A stretch of DNA of 64,000 nucleotides from Undaria pinnatifida (GCA_012845835.1 JABAKD010000026.1:2963199-3027198), one strand, 5' to 3'. Counted from the first letter of the stretch, positions 1-15,200 are shown. The notes: generated by a model not told the origin, from the letters alone. Numbers and translations are program-made.

Positions 1-41
1 CGCGGGCGTGTGCGACATGAGAGCATCGCGCACAGGCTTAC

Positions 42-206
42 CCGGGGAAAAGGCCAAGTGGCCCAGAAGCTGCATGAAGGTGTGGCTCCTCTAAAGCTAT
101 GTTACGCCCCATGATGGGTGTGCTTGTCGTCCCAGCTAGGGTAACCTCCGAACTTGAGTGCACGGGAAAAGCTGAGCCCATGGGAATCGGCCTTGAAGGT
201 GGGTGC
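42..206 (-). CDS. Giant gene exon 19 (last one in the window)
   Basis: 165 nt, phase 2 to 2, acceptor TTCCCTCCAG, donor GTAAGC. It encodes [20 protein letters not shown] and ends GPLGLFPG. Of the three frames between these sites, the one open throughout is the one demanded by exon 18's phase. The donor is intact, so the gene continues past base 1. Confidence 0.6.
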
Positions 207-3200
207 CTGGAGGGAACGAGGTAGGATCGCGCAAGGTGTGGGTAGAGCGCGTTTATCATGCAAGTCACGGTGACTCGCCACATCTGAACCCGCGTGTACG
301 CAAACAGGACTGCACCGAAGTGCATCCTAGTTTTTTCAATGTTGTCACGCAAAAGACAGATCAGCATATACCTGTCGATGCGATGCCGTGCAAGACCTTT
401 GCAGTGCAAATCCAGCCCAGAAAACAAGTGCTACGGATAGATCATAGAAATCATACGGATCATACGGCAACATTGATTTATAATTTATGCAGATCATATA
501 GGCCACAAGTCTGCCCTGGAGTCATCCTTCGGCAGGGGTTACAGCTTTTTGGCGAAGCGAACATTCTGGGATAATGCTGATAGTGTTGATATTGTTGATA
601 GTGTTGATAGTGTTGATAGTGTTGATAATGTTGATAATGTTGACAATGTTGATAGTGTTGATAGTGTTGATAATGCTGATAATGTTGATAGTGTTGATAA
701 TGTTGATACTGTTGATAATGTTGATAGTGTTGATAATGTTTATAATGCTGATAATGTTGATAGTGTTGATGATGTTAAAAGTGTTGATGATGTTGATAGT
801 GTTGATAATGTTGACAGTGCTGATAATGTTGACCGTGTTGATAATGTTGATAATGTTGAAAATGTTGATAATGTTGATAATGTTGATGATGTTGATAATG
901 TTGATAGTGTTGATAATGTTGATAGTGTTGTAACGTTGATAATGTTGATAATGTTGATAGCGCTGATAACGTTGATAGTGTTCATGCTGTTGATAATGTA
1001 GGTAATGTTGACAATATTGATAATGTTGATAATGTTGATAAAATTGATAATGTTGATATTGATGATAATTTTGATGGTGTTGATAATGTTGATAATGTTG
1101 ATAATGTTGATAGTGTTGATGATGTTGATAATGTTGATAACGTTGATAATGTTGATGATGTTGATGATGTTGATACTGTTGATAGTGTTGATAATGTTGA
1201 TACTGTTGATAATGTTGATAATGTTAATAGTGTTGATAGTGTAATGTTGATAATGTTAATAATGTTGATAACGTTGATAACGTTGATAACGTTGATCATG
1301 TTGAGAGCGTCGATAATGTTGATAGTGTTGACAGTGTTGATAATGTTGATAGTGTGGATAATGTCGATAGTGCTGATAATTTTGATAGTGTTGATAGTGT
1401 TTTGATAGTGTTGATAATGTTGACAGTGTTGATAATGTGATAATGCTGACAACGTTGATAATGTTGACAATGTTGATAGTGTTGATAATGTTGATAGTGT
1501 TGATAATGTTGATAGTGCTGATAATGTTGATAGTGTTAATACTGTTAATAGTGTTGATAATGTTGACAGTGTTGATAATGTGATAATGTTGATAGTGTTG
1601 ATAATTTTGATAGTGTTGATAGTGTTGATAATATTGATAATGTTGACAGTGTTGATAATGTTGATAATGTTGATAATGCTGATAATGCTGGTAGTGTTGA
1701 TAACGTTGATAGTGTGGACAATGTTGACAGTGTTGATAACGTTGATAATGTTGATAACGTTGATAGTGTTGACAATGTTGATAGTGTTGATAATGTTGAT
1801 AGTGTTGATAATGTTGATAGTGTTGACAATGTTGATAATGTTGATAGTGTTGATAATGTTGATAGTGTTGATAACACTGTTTATAATGTTGATAGTGTTA
1901 ATAGTGTTGATAGTGTAATGTTGATAATGTTGATAATGTTGATAACGTTGATAGTGTTGACAGTGTTGATAATGTTGATGGTGTTGATAATGTTGATAAT
2001 GTTGATAGCGTTGATACTGTTGATAGTGCTGATAATGTTGATAGTGTTGATAATGTTGACAGTGTTGATAATGTGATAATGTTGATAATGTTGATAATGT
2101 CGACAATGTTGATAGTGTTGATATTGCTGATAATGTTGATAATGTTGATAGTGCTGATAATGTTGATGGTGTTGATACTATTGATAGTGTTGTTATTGTT
2201 GATAATGTTGATAATGTTGATAATGCTGATAGTGTTGATAATTTTAGTAGTGTTGATAATGTTGATAATATTGATAATATTAATAGTGTTGATAATGTTG
2301 ATAACGTTGACAATGTTGATAGTGTTGGTAATGTTTATAATACTGATAATGTTGATAATTTTGATAATGTTGACAGTGTTGATAATGTCGATAGTGTTGA
2401 TAATGTTGACAGTGTTGATAATGTTGAGACTGTTGATAATGTTGATAATGAATGATAATGTTGATATTGTTGATAATGTTGAGAGTACTGATAGTGTTGA
2501 TAGTGTTGATAATGTTGATAGTGTTGATAATGTTGATAGTGCTGATAACGTTGATAGTGTTGATTCTGTTGATAGTGTTGGTAATGTTGACAATGTTGAT
2601 AATGTTGATAATGTTGATAATGTTGATAACGTTGATATTGATGATAATTTTGATGGTGTTGATAATGTTGATAATTATGATAATATTGATAATGTTGATA
2701 ATGTTAATGATGTTGATAGTGTTGATAATGTTGATACTGTTGATACTGTTGATAATGTTGATAGTGTTGATAGTGTAATGTTGATAATGTTGAAAATGTT
2801 GATAACGTTGATAACGTTGATAATGTTGATCATGTTGACAGTGTCGATAATGTTGATAGTGTTGATAATGTTGATAATGTTGATAGTGTGGATAATGTTG
2901 ATAGTGCTGATAATTTTGATATTGTTGATAGTGTTTTGATAGTGTTGATAATATTGACAGTGTTGATAAAGTTGACAATGTTGATAATGTGATACTGTTG
3001 ACAACGTTGATAATGTTGATAATGTTGATAATGTTGATAATGTTGATAGTGTTGATAATGTTGATAGTGCTGATACTGTTGATAGTGTTGATACTGTTCA
3101 TAGTGTTGATAATGTTGATACTCTTGATAATGTTGATAATGTTGATAGTGTTGATAATTTTGATAGTGTTGATACTGTTGATAATATTGATAATGTTGAC

Positions 3201-6200
3201 ATTGTCGATAATGTTGATAATGTTGATAATGCTGATAATGCTGATAACGTTGATAACGTTGATAGTGTGGATACTGTTGACAGTGTTGATAATGTTGATA
3301 ATATTGATAACGTTGATAGTTTTGATAATGTTGATAATGTTGATAATGTTGATAATGTTGATAATGTTGATAGTGTTGATACTGTTGATAGTGTTGATAA
3401 TGTTGATAGTGCTGATATTGTTGATAATGTTGATAGTGTTAATAGTGTTGATAGTGTAATGTTGATAATGTTGATATTGTTGATAACGTTGATAATGTTG
3501 ACAGTGTTGATAATTTGGATGGTGTTGATAATGTTGATAATGTTGATAGTGTTGATACTGTTGATAGTGTTGATAATGTTGATAGTGTTGATACTGTTGA
3601 TAGTGTGATAATGTTGATAATGTTGATAGTGTTGATAGTGCTGATAATGTTGACAGTGTTGATAATGTGATAATGTTGATAATGTTGATAATGTTGATAA
3701 TGTTGATAGTGTTGATAATGTTGATAGTGTTGATAATGTCGATAGTGCTGATAATGTTGATAGTGTTGGTACTGTTGATAGTGTTGATAATGTTGATACT
3801 GTTGATAATGTTGATAATGTTGATACTGTTGATAATTTTGATACTGTTGATAATGTTGATAATATTGACAATGTTGACAGTGTTGATAATGTTGATAATG
3901 TTGATAATACTGATAATGCTAATAGTGTTGATAATGTTGACAGTGTTGATAATGTTGATAATGTTGATAGTGTTGATACTGTTGATAGTGTTGATAATGT
4001 TGATAGTGTTGATACTGTTGATAGTGTGATAATGTTGATAGTGTTGATAGTGTTGATAGTGCTGATAATGTTGACAGGGTTGATAATGTGATAATGTTGA
4101 TAATGTTGATAACGTTGATAATGTTGATAGTGTTGATAATGTTGATAGTGTTGATAATGTCGATAGTGCTGATAATGTTGATAGTGTTGGTACTGTTGAT
4201 AGTGTTGATAATGTTGATACTGTTGATAATGTTGATAATGTTGATACTGTTGATAATTTTGATACTGTTGATAATGTTGATAATATTGACAATGTTGACA
4301 GTGTTGATAATGTTGATAATGTTGATAATACGATAATACTGATAATGCTCATAGTGTTGATAATGTTGACAGTGTTGATAATGTCGATAATGTTGATAAC
4401 GTTGATAGTGTTGATAATGTTGATAGTGTTGATAATGTTGATAATGTTGATAATGTTGAGAGTGTTGATAATGTTGATAGTGTTGGTAATGTTGATAGTG
4501 TTGATAACGTTGATAGTGTTGATAATGTTGATAATGTAATGGTTCACCTCCTAAGAGTGGAACAATTGGTTAGCATGATGACTTTACGAGTACAATATTT
4601 GTGTCAGGACTATTCATAGAACTAGGGCATAGAACTGTTGGTCGGGTGGCGCGAACACATTTCTTCGAAGCCATCATTCGCGTGATGTTGATGCTGATGT
4701 TGACTTCCTCATGTTAGGCAGAGCTCAGATTCTTCTGCCGCATCCCTAGCGTAGGATGGCTCCCTGCATGAGATGTACATCATACATCTTACAGACCACG
4801 GCCATATCTGCCCCGCATGACGTATGGATCATGAATGGGGATCTGACCTGTGTAAAAGAAGTGTGAAGATTTTCACAACAACGGAACGGAAGAAGGCAGG
4901 GAAACAAACTCACCGACATATTAACTCTTTGGTAAGGTCGACAATGCGCTGCTGGTTGTCCTGGACTGCCATTGCGTCCAGTGTTTCTTGGGCTATCTTC
5001 ATGACCATTCCGCAATCTCCTCCGTCACTACCCCAAGAGTGACCGATGGATGTTGCACATGACACGGCAGCGCCCCCGTTTTTTGTGGGTGGGTCATAGC
5101 CCTTCGCGCCCAATGGCTCAACCCAACACCATGCTCGATTAGGTTCGGCTGTCCACATATTTGTTGCGCGCGGTGGACAGTTTGGTAAGCTTCTGATTGC
5201 CGCCCTGACATGAGACAGCAGATTAACAATCGCAGCGCGAGAAAAGAGGATCGACAGCGCCATGTCGAGGACGAGGCTTAGGGAAGGAAGGTCGTCTTCC
5301 TCGGCCGATAAGGCTGCTCTCATTAACCCGTGCTGGCCGTTAACTGCTACTTCTGCTGCCGATGCCTCCTGGGCTGCTAGCAACGCCACCGCACGTGAAG
5401 ACGCCGTTAAATCGTTTTCAGCACCCCATGCCGCCTCGGCGGCCGCGCTCAGTGTTGTGCTAGCACCCTGGCCGTTTTGGATGGGGGAACCTGCAGCCGC
5501 TGTTGCTGGAGATTGTCCGGTCCTGCGAGCAAGAAAGCTTCTCCTGACGGCGCTTTGATGCGTACGACACAGAAGTACAACACAGCGGGGGGCGGCGGCG
5601 GGAGCGTGATGGTGGAGAATGAAAGGGTATCACCGGGTGTGCTACCTGTTATGTTCGTGTGGGGGTGGAGTGATTAATTAATTTTCATACGTCGAGAGCG
5701 ACGGCGTGGGGTATGGTGGTGAGTGAAAATGTTATCACCGGGTGTGCTGTTGTGGAAAGGTGTCCTATCTTTTTTTTTCTTGGGGGGGCGGGTGGAGTAA
5801 TTTTAGAAATTTCCATCGTGGAGGGAGACGATAAAAAACGTCAAGAAACCAAACACCGGTACTTAGTCACAGTTTTCCGGTTTACGTCATGCCTTCTATT
5901 ATTTTATACGTTCCGAAGTTTCTGCATACATTTCGTTGACAAAAAAAAAACGGAGGGAGCTTGGTGAAAACGTAATTAATTCCTGATAATTCAAGACATT
6001 CGTTAATTTCCATCTTCGAGGAAGACGATATACGGCTTGCAACTGTTCAAACCGTTAACCACTGCCGATGGTATCATAGAACCGTGAAGCGTTATTCTAC
6101 AGGTAGTGATTTCGGCCAATGATGCTGTTGTTGCTGTCCTCACATTAACTCGCATAATCAAGTCCGTGGTTACAGAACAGGCTCCAGTCACTCTGGAGCT

Positions 6201-9200
6201 GAGGAATACCCCAGCGAAAAAACACAAACAAACCAAAGGTGGTACACGCATAAATCACAGCTGACGCAATTCATGCCTCCGCCAGAAACATGTAAAAGTG
6301 AAATCGGGAGTCAGTCTACGATGTGCCAGATCCATACTGGTGCATACGTCTCATTACTCGCGCCTGGAAAAACCGACTATACCGCTTGCCACCCAAGAAA
6401 AACTGCCACGTATATATTGTACGCAGTACCTATCACTACGCATACGCACGACAGACGCAAATCGATTGGACAAAAGAAACACAAAGAAAAGAGAAGAAGA
6501 TAAAGGAAAAGAAAGAAAAGACAAGGAAGCGAAAGAACGAAAAAGGGAAGGAAAGAAAAGGAAAGACAAGAAAAGCAAGAAAAGACAATATGAGAAGAGG
6601 AAGCGAGGGAAGGAAAAGAGAAAAAATGTCATACTAGCAGACCCTAGGAACTGACGAAAGACGGCATTGGGCTCATAGAGGATATCAAGTGCAAAAAAAA
6701 AAAAGAAAAGACAAGAAAAGCAAGAAAAGACAAGACAAGAAGAGGAAGCGAGGGAAGGAAAAGAGAAAAAAATGTCATACTAGCAGACCCTAGGAACTGA
6801 CTCAGGACGGCATTGGGCTCATAGAGGATATCAAGTGCATCATCAATGGTACCTGGGAGAGAACGCAACATGGCGAAGAAGTCAGGGCGGTCTTACGCTA
6901 TCTTGTGACGGCCATTGGAAGGCCCACAAATTTCAAGACGATGATGGCCAGACCCAGGCTTCAGTCTCTTGGGCATGACGCCCCCCCTCCCCCCCCCCTT
7001 CCCCCCCCCCCCTCCCCCCTCCCCCCCTCCCCCCTCCCCCCCTCCCCCCTCCCCCACTCCCCCCTCCCCCTCTCCCCCCTTCCCCCTCCCCCCTCCCCCC
7101 TCCCCCCCTCTCCCCTCCCCCCCTCCCCCCTCCCCCACTCCCCCCTCCCCCACTCCCCCCTCCCCCTCTCCCCCCTTCCCCCTCCCCTCTCCCCCCTCCC
7201 CCCCTCCCCCCTTTCCCCCTCCCCCCCCTCCCCCTCCCCCCCTCCCCTCTTCCCCCTCCCCCTCTCCCCCCTCCCCCCCTCGCCCCCTCCCCCCTCCCCC
7301 TCTCCCCCCTCCCCCCCTCCCCCCTTCCCCTCTCCCCCCTCCCCCCTTCCCCCTCCCCCCTCCCCCCCTCCCCCCTTTCCCCCTCCCCCCCTCCCCCCTC
7401 CCCCCCTCCCCCCTTCCCCCTCCCCCTCTCCCCCCTCCCCCCCTCCCCCCCTCCCCCCTCCCCCCTCCCCCCCTCCCCCCTCCCCCCTCCCCCCTTCCCC
7501 CCTCCCCCCCTCCCCCCTCCCCTATCCCCCCCTCCCCCCTCCCCCCTCCCCCCCTCCCCCCCTCCCCACTCCCCCCCTCCCCCCCTCCCCCCTCCCCCCC
7601 TCCCCACTCCCCCCCTCCCCACTCCCCCCTTCCCCCCTCCCCCCCTCCCCCCCTCCCCCCTCCCCCCTCCCCCCGGCTGCCTAGAAATGCCGACGGTGGA
7701 TGGTCCTGCCGCAGCCTTTGCACGTCGCTCTGCAGCTTTGCGTGTCTCCGTTTCATGCCAATCCCGCATGAACAACTCGGCTCCCTCCTCTACTCGTCGA
7801 AACCATCTGCCGGCCTTCTGAGCAGCCTTTCGCCATCCTTCGAATTTCATTCCAAAGACCGACACATCTTCCTTCAGATGAGCCAGCCAGTCCTTCTCTT
7901 GCCCCCCTGTGTAGCCCTTACCCCCAACAAGCTCCCCAAACATCACCCTCTGTGGCAGACGCTCCTCCCCCTTACGTGCTACGAATCCCGCAAACAATGA
8001 TAAACAAGTCTGACAGGGCACAAAAAAACGGGCCAAAACTTCAACAAATCCATATCCTCAAAATTGTGACAATGCGATTTTAGCGTATGTTGCCATTTTA
8101 CTGTTGACCGTTTTGGGCGCATGTATGATACAGCGACAAAACGAAGCACAAGCGCCTTCTTATCATGGTGCGATCATTCTTATCATGGTGCGATCATGCT
8201 CTTCATGCAGCACGCGGCAGTGCAAGCTATGCGCGTGTCTTACAGGTACTTGCATTGGAAGTCGACGGTAAAAATCGTCGTACGCTAATCTAGCAACCCG
8301 GGTTTGTTCGTATGAAGGATGCTGCAATCGCCAGTTCTATTAGCCAATGTGTCCCTCTGAAGCGCCAAAAGGGTCAACAGGCAGAAACACCGAACTTCCC
8401 ACGAATAAATCGATTCGCCACGCGCCAATCTCAAAAAAAGCAATACTATTCATAACTTCACCTGTACATATCGTGCCACCTACGGTCTCCCGTCTCGTCG
8501 TCGTCAGTTCGCCCTTCTCCTTCCCCCGCTCCCGTTTCAACTCCGGTGGCTTCCAGCTCATACCCAAACCCACCGACGCCGGCATCATTTCCATCGTCAT
8601 TTCCATCGTCGCTTTCTCTCTCTTCGTCGTTGTATTCGTCACCCGTGCCTGACGAGTGCAACGCAAGGGGGACAATCCGCGCATTTCGCGCCAAAAAACG
8701 CGCGCTTATCTATTAACGGAAACGAGTCACGCAAGAAGGAAAACAAGCGCTGGCACTCTGAATCAAGCATCGATGCTCATTCAGTACCATCTTCAACTAT
8801 GGCCAACAGTCCCGTTAAAGCGAAATTACATTCGGAACCAAAAGCATGCCGGGAAAATCGACGAACGGTGGGAATGCCGAATCGTATGCGCGAGAAAACA
8901 AAAGCACGTACCGAGGGGAAGAAACGACACCCGTACCACGGCGTGTTCAGAAGCTTGCTGGGGGTAACCTACTACATTAGTAGTGATCCCCCTAAAGTGA
9001 TGTTTGGATAGTACAGGCTGCCCGGTATAGTGCCTGTGAAATCGCTTGGCACAGATGGGAACAGCCAATAGTGCCGGTATGGGGAGTAGTGCCGGTTGCC
9101 TACATAGTGCTTGTATTTCCGACTATAGATACCACCGCTATGGCGGGACCACTACTGTACGAGTTGAGCTGTAGAGTACGAAGGTATAGTTGCTACCATC

Positions 9201-12200
9201 GTTGTTACTTGTATCTTTTCGTTGTTGATGTTCACCTTGGGAGTAACAGTCATATACATTTAAAGAATATACACACATGCGAAAACAAGCGGCCGGTGTA
9301 TCCATCACGCAACTTGAAAAATAGCATTCGGTCCTATATTTATTTTTCTCACTGCTGACTGACGTATGAACATTGTATATAATTTTTATTAAATATGCGG
9401 TGAAAACCATGGCATAAAAAAATGTTGATGGACATCGCACACCTGATTTTCCTCCGACGGAATCTCCCTCGCAGTTCTCCATGTTTCCCATTTCCTCTTC
9501 TATCTTGGTGTTCTCAATCTCCAACCGATCAATGATCCACGCGGTAGCGGCGCTCTCGCTCATCACTGCGCCTGTTGTGGGAGCGTCCAAACGGCGACGG
9601 ATACGATGGGAAACGAGTCAACGTTCGGCGGAGTGTTCACGTCAAGCGGAGTTGTCATCTCTTGAGACAGCCATGACGAACAGCTCGCAGCTGCAGCCAG
9701 CACAGCCGTTTGTTAGTAGAAGCATTTCGTCAAGAGGATCGTTCAAACGACACGGTGCCAATGGCAAACAGAAACTCGCCAGTTTGGCAAGCTTTGTTTT
9801 CAAAATCTTGAAAAATGAAATCAAAATAGCAAATACGCACGAGCCAAAAAAAACAGTTCCATAATATTGACCAACGAAGAACTGGGGAACCACACGTACC
9901 AAACAAATAGTAATTGGGCGAAAAATTGGCCTTTTCGGCAGGTCCAAGTCTGTCCCTAATTTCCCCATTATGCGTGTCGTTAAAAACGACCTTGACCTCT
10001 GTCAGTATTTTTTTTCATGCTCTTCTTGCCTGATCTTTCAGCGGCCCTGATCGCCCACTCAATGGGAAACCCCATCCCTATCAAAGTCTCCACCAAGCCC
10101 TGCCTTTCAAGCTCCGTTGGCCCACCGTCTCCACCAACCGCCCCTCTTCCGGCATCACCCCCACTGGCCGCACTAACCATCCCCGCGCTCCGTCTAGACT
10201 GAACGGCAGCAGTCCCATCGTTATGCCTCTGGCGAATCCTTGCCGGTGAACGCCGACGGATAATGTCGTTCTGATCACCATCTCCATTCCTATTACCCTC
10301 CACCCTATCCTCGCGGGTAGCTCTGGTGACGCCGTTGGGTAAATTCCTTTCGCCTAGCTCTGAAACGGTGGCGAAAACGGTGTGGTCTGCCATCGTTGTG
10401 TGTAGTACAGCCTCGGAGACGGGTCGAAACGGGGAGCCTTCGCTGTCCGGCGGACTGTACAAGAACGGGGAGTTGCCGAAGTTAAAGCTAGCTGCTTGGC
10501 CTACGTTCATGGACGCCGCAGGGTAGAGCCCCTCAGTGTAGACACCCGAAAACGCCACTCCGAGGTCACGACCATTCAGGCTGTAAATACGAAGGACATC
10601 GCAAGGCCGGAGGGGTTGTGGTTTCGAGTTTTGGCGCATGCTATATTACGGCAGGGAGTGAATCTACAGTTTTTGTAGCGCCTTTCTGGCTTGAGGAGCT
10701 TTAGACGAAAAAAGGTGCAACCCGGCGAAACTCTCTATGGCCTACGAGGTAAAGAAGGAATATAAGAATATGCGAGGACGTAATAAGTGGCATTGCAATA
10801 AACGGTGTTTGGCACCAGTTCCTCCGTTGAGAACTGGCGTCAATCAGAAGAAAAAAAAAAGGGAGAAAGTTTCACCCCTTTCATAGTACGCGTCGTTTTT
10901 CGCCCAAAGTTCTTCGTTCGAGGCGATCGAGATCAAGCACAACAGTTGGGCTTGGAGCGAGAGAGGCGGTCGATATGGGATGGGGTGTGTGCTAAAAGGC
11001 ACGGCGCGCTCTAGTGCAGATGACCGTGAAGCGAGGGAAGCAGTCGATACGGAGTGAGGATGTGCTCAGAGGATCGGTGCGCACGCTCTAGCGGGATCGT
11101 TATTTGCCGCAAAGACGGGGGTTGATTTTTTGGCTCAAGTCATATATGATTCTTATACCCCATTCCACCTCACCTGAAACGCATCTCCTCGAGGCCAGCA
11201 TCCAGGGACACACCGACAACGTCTCCCGCTCGCCACCGGTTGCCGTATGAAGCCGGAGACATACACCACCGCTTCTGCCGAAAGCCGTCAAAGGCCCACG
11301 AGTACACGTGATCCCCTACCCCCTGACCCCTGATCGGATTGCACTGGAACAGCGGTCCCGCCCATCCCAACTGCATCAAGCCTCCCGTAAGTAGCGTCAC
11401 CTCATAATACCACTTCTCCCCTGTTGAACTTGGACCTACTTCCACATGGGATAACCGTAGGGTAGGGAAATGAGAGGACGCGGTTACGCGGTTGCCGTCA
11501 ACTACAGCTTCGCCCCCCAGAACTTGCAACGCTGGACGAGAACAGCTGGCGGCGGCTGCACGATTTTCTATTTCCCTGTTGTTCGCGTCGTTTACTGATG
11601 GCGAGCTTTGCTGGGGACCTCTACGCAACCCACGCTCTCGCTTTGCCGAGCTCAGTCTACTCCACACAACCTGGCTCGCTGACTCCAAGTCGGCGAGAAG
11701 AGAAGTAGAGTGACTCGTCATGGCTGTTCTAGCTTGGTCGAGAGATAGCACGACGGGAGCAAAAGTTCCTCGCCGGCCGAATGCAACCGCAGCGTCTGAG
11801 CCTAGCGCTAGAACAACAGCCGAAGCTAAGTTAGATGAACCAAGCGCGAGAAGCGGCGGTAAAAGGTTGCCCTGTAGGGCTGCCCTGGCTCGGTGGGCGT
11901 TGCGAAGCTGCACCGCTACGGCTCGCACGAGGCGGCAGCGAATGTGCGCGTTGACGACGCTAGCTCCGAGCTTGCCGGGGAGGGTGGAAAGACTCGATTC
12001 TTCGAGGTCTGCAGACAAACCGATGTTTGTGTTTGGTAGTGTGGATGACTTGAGCAGAGTGTGGGTTGATGGTAGAGCAGCTTCGAATAAAAATGATGTC
12101 GCCGGCTCCTTAATCTCTGCCTGGAAGGCTACCCGCCGCGGCGATACAGCGACCACTCGGCAGCTAGTAGAACTAACGATTGAAGGATGATGGTCACCTG

Positions 12201-15200
12201 TCCTTGAACGAACACGATCTTGGAAAGCGGCACTACCATCCGAAGCTTCGTCAAGGCAGTCTTCGTGTCGTCTATCGACGGCCACAAACAGTGTCCCCTG
12301 TTGGGATGTTGGCTGCAAACTTTCGCGCTGCGTCCATCCCACGACAGTGCCACAGCATTCAGTTTTCACTGCATCCTCGCCGAGCAAGACAGTGCTTGCT
12401 GATACGCAGACGTTGGCGCACACGCCTCGTAATGTTTCGTCATTATCGATCGTCTTTTCTCGAGCGGACCCTCCTGCTTCCACCGACAAGCTCCCCGCTG
12501 GATGGGCAAGAGGCGGGAAAAGGACCACCTTAGCGCCTAACCGAGGCCCCTCGATGTGACCACCCCCGATGTAAGCGGCGGCAGTGGCAGCACCTAGCCA
12601 TGCTCGCAACTGCTCGCTTCGATCATCGGTATTTGCTCCGCTGTCAGCCTCAACTGACCCCGCTAAAGATAAGCCTTTGGCTGTTGCCGCAAGGCCGTCC
12701 GTCAACGCGGCAAACACGTGCTCTTGCCACCGGTTCGGCGCCTGCTCTACGAGTGACCTCAGCAACAGCATTATCTCTGACATTATCGCCGATTTCCGTC
12801 GTCGCATAGGATTCGATGTTCGTTCGCATGGCTCGCCGACGGTGTTGTTCACCTGCTCGCTATCACTTCCACGAACGATCCCGGAACCCCACTGACACTT
12901 CACCAAATGCATCAAGGGTTCACCTAGCAATCCGCACAAGCGGTCCACAACAGCGCGGTCATCAAACTGATCCTGCCCACCGGAACCGGGAGCTCGCGCA
13001 CCTCTCGCTTGGGCCCCGACATTCACTCTCACGCCATCCGCACTGTCGCTGTCAACAACACTTTGATCAGAAGCGCACAAGAGTGGACGAAGCAACCGCA
13101 AGATAGCTCTCTGTGCGTGCTGGTCGGCGACTTCAACGAGTTTAACCCAGAGAGATAACCAACGTGGAGATGACAGGGAAGCGGCCGCGCGCTGTGAAGA
13201 CGCAGCGATTTCCTCGGTGAACGCGACAAGGCGAGCAGAGTAGCTTTCGGCGGCTTTTTTCGCATCCACTCGCTGTGCTGGAGAGCCACCGCTTGCCAGT
13301 TGATGGGCTTTTTCGATCGAAACGCTTCGGGAATGCCAGCGAAGGTCGCAGATGGCGGGTTTCGCTTGCCATTGCCCGCACGCCTGGGGAGAGGTGAAAG
13401 TTTCACCCTCGTCATGTTTCTGCACGTCGGCACTCCGTACGCCGGGCATGGAGACCTGTGATGACTGTGGGGTTGCTCTCTTTTCATGTGTAGCGTTCCG
13501 TGGAAAGAAAACGTGTTTCGCAACGACGATCCCATCGAAAGAAATCGTGGCGACAGTTTGGTGGGGAACCGAGTCCCCACCAGAAACATTCCCGGTGACA
13601 TTATTACTGTTCCCGTCCTCTCCAACGTTCGAGTAAGCGCAGCAGACGTGAGTCCACCGCCCAGGAGGAAGCGGGTTTGTCGAAAAAAACTTGTCAGGTT
13701 CGGAGGTGGTCTGTGCGCTGCTACTCTTATCTTCGTCACCTCCAGGACTTTTTGAATCCTCGCGCTCTCCACCAGCGTGGGCAACGGCGCTCGAGGCAGA
13801 TGCTGTACCCAAAGCTTGCCTTCTTTCGTCAACCCCGCCTCTCCGAGCCACGTTTGCTGCTCCTAAGCGTTCACGCTTGCTGTCTTGTTCGAGCACCACC
13901 TCTACGTAGAATGCACCGATGTGGTCGTCGCCGTTACCGCCGGAGGCATTCATTAATTTCTCGGTCGTTTTCAGCTGTGTCACGAAAATCCCGGGACACT
14001 CATCAGAATCACAGAAAAACTCAGGCTGGGCTCCTTCCTTCGAGGACCGGCGTGCACGGGTGAAAACCATCCAACGCGAACGGGGCTTCGACCTCGCGCC
14101 GTGCATCACGGGATCACAGCCCTCTCCTCTCCGAGCGCACCTTTGGTCCGGAGAGTGGACCGAACATTCCGGTACCCAAACCCAAAAACTTGACGCGAAC
14201 CCCTGACCTCCCTCGTCTTCGAGGACTCCCGGAAAAGTTGGCGTTGCCGGTAGCGGGAAGTACGTCAAACCGGCGACTAGTCTTACCGCTCCTGTTGCCT
14301 CTAGCAAGTTTTCCTCGGCCTGTTTGCTGAGTAAAAGCTGTTCCAAGCGTTCTTGCACTCGTGTTACCTCGTGAAGCACGACCGACATGATGGCTTGTAC
14401 AGCCCGCCACCATTCTCGTGAGGCTCTGCTGCTGCTACTACTATGCTTGTTTTCGATCTCTGTTGAGATTGATGAGCCGGATGGTCGCCCATCATTTGCT
14501 GGCTGATGCGCGTGGTGGTCGATAGCGCTACTACTACTACCTCCACCACTCGCCTGCCGGGTCCGTACTGGTGCCGATGAAAACACTTGGATCCCAACGG
14601 CACTTAACGCTTCCCACGCGGCATGATGGACAGAACCGTTCATGCCATCACCGCCAAGCAGCCCCGCACTGGACATCAATACGTCCCCTCGTCCCCCCAA
14701 AATAGCACCCAAAACTGGAACGGCTGCCACAACTACCGAAAAAGTGTCCTTTTCTGGCACAAGGGCGGGTTTCAAGGCGTCCGCGTCTGAACGTACAATT
14801 GAGGGGTTGGGGGAAGCTCGGCCCGAACATCCTGATGTCGACCGTCCTTGAGTGCTAGTGGGAGTCGAGACGCCGCGCTCAGTCCGATAAGACGAAGCCC
14901 CGATCTTTACGTCCGTCAGACCTGGGGCGATCTGTTCCTCGGCGGGGCTTGGAAGTGCTTTGCTGCTATGGCGCAGGAAGGATGGAGGTAACATTTGGGC
15001 CAGTGTTTGCAGCAGGGGAAGAAAGACTAACAAGGTCGTCGATCTCCAGACGTCCTCATCTTGCCAGTGACTCCCGGCGTTTAGCTGTCTGGCCTCGTTG
15101 ACCACGTGACGGAATAGCTCGGTGAAAGCCGAACACACTAGGCCAGAGGCAGTCGAACGCCCCCCCATCTCGGCGCTGTTCAACAGAGCAGATTTTTCGT

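Noticed and set aside
549-4547. Long ORFs on both strands (VDN/VDS, LIM/LIV, STL or INI repeats, up to 755 codons)
   Set aside because: They are translations of the 9-bp satellite; all frames stay open because the unit is a multiple of three and lacks stops.
6893-8036. Pro/Ser-rich and Gly/Arg/Glu-rich ORFs
   Set aside because: Translations of the C5-6T array; only the non-repetitive end at 7684-8010 has protein character, and that is a LINE tail.
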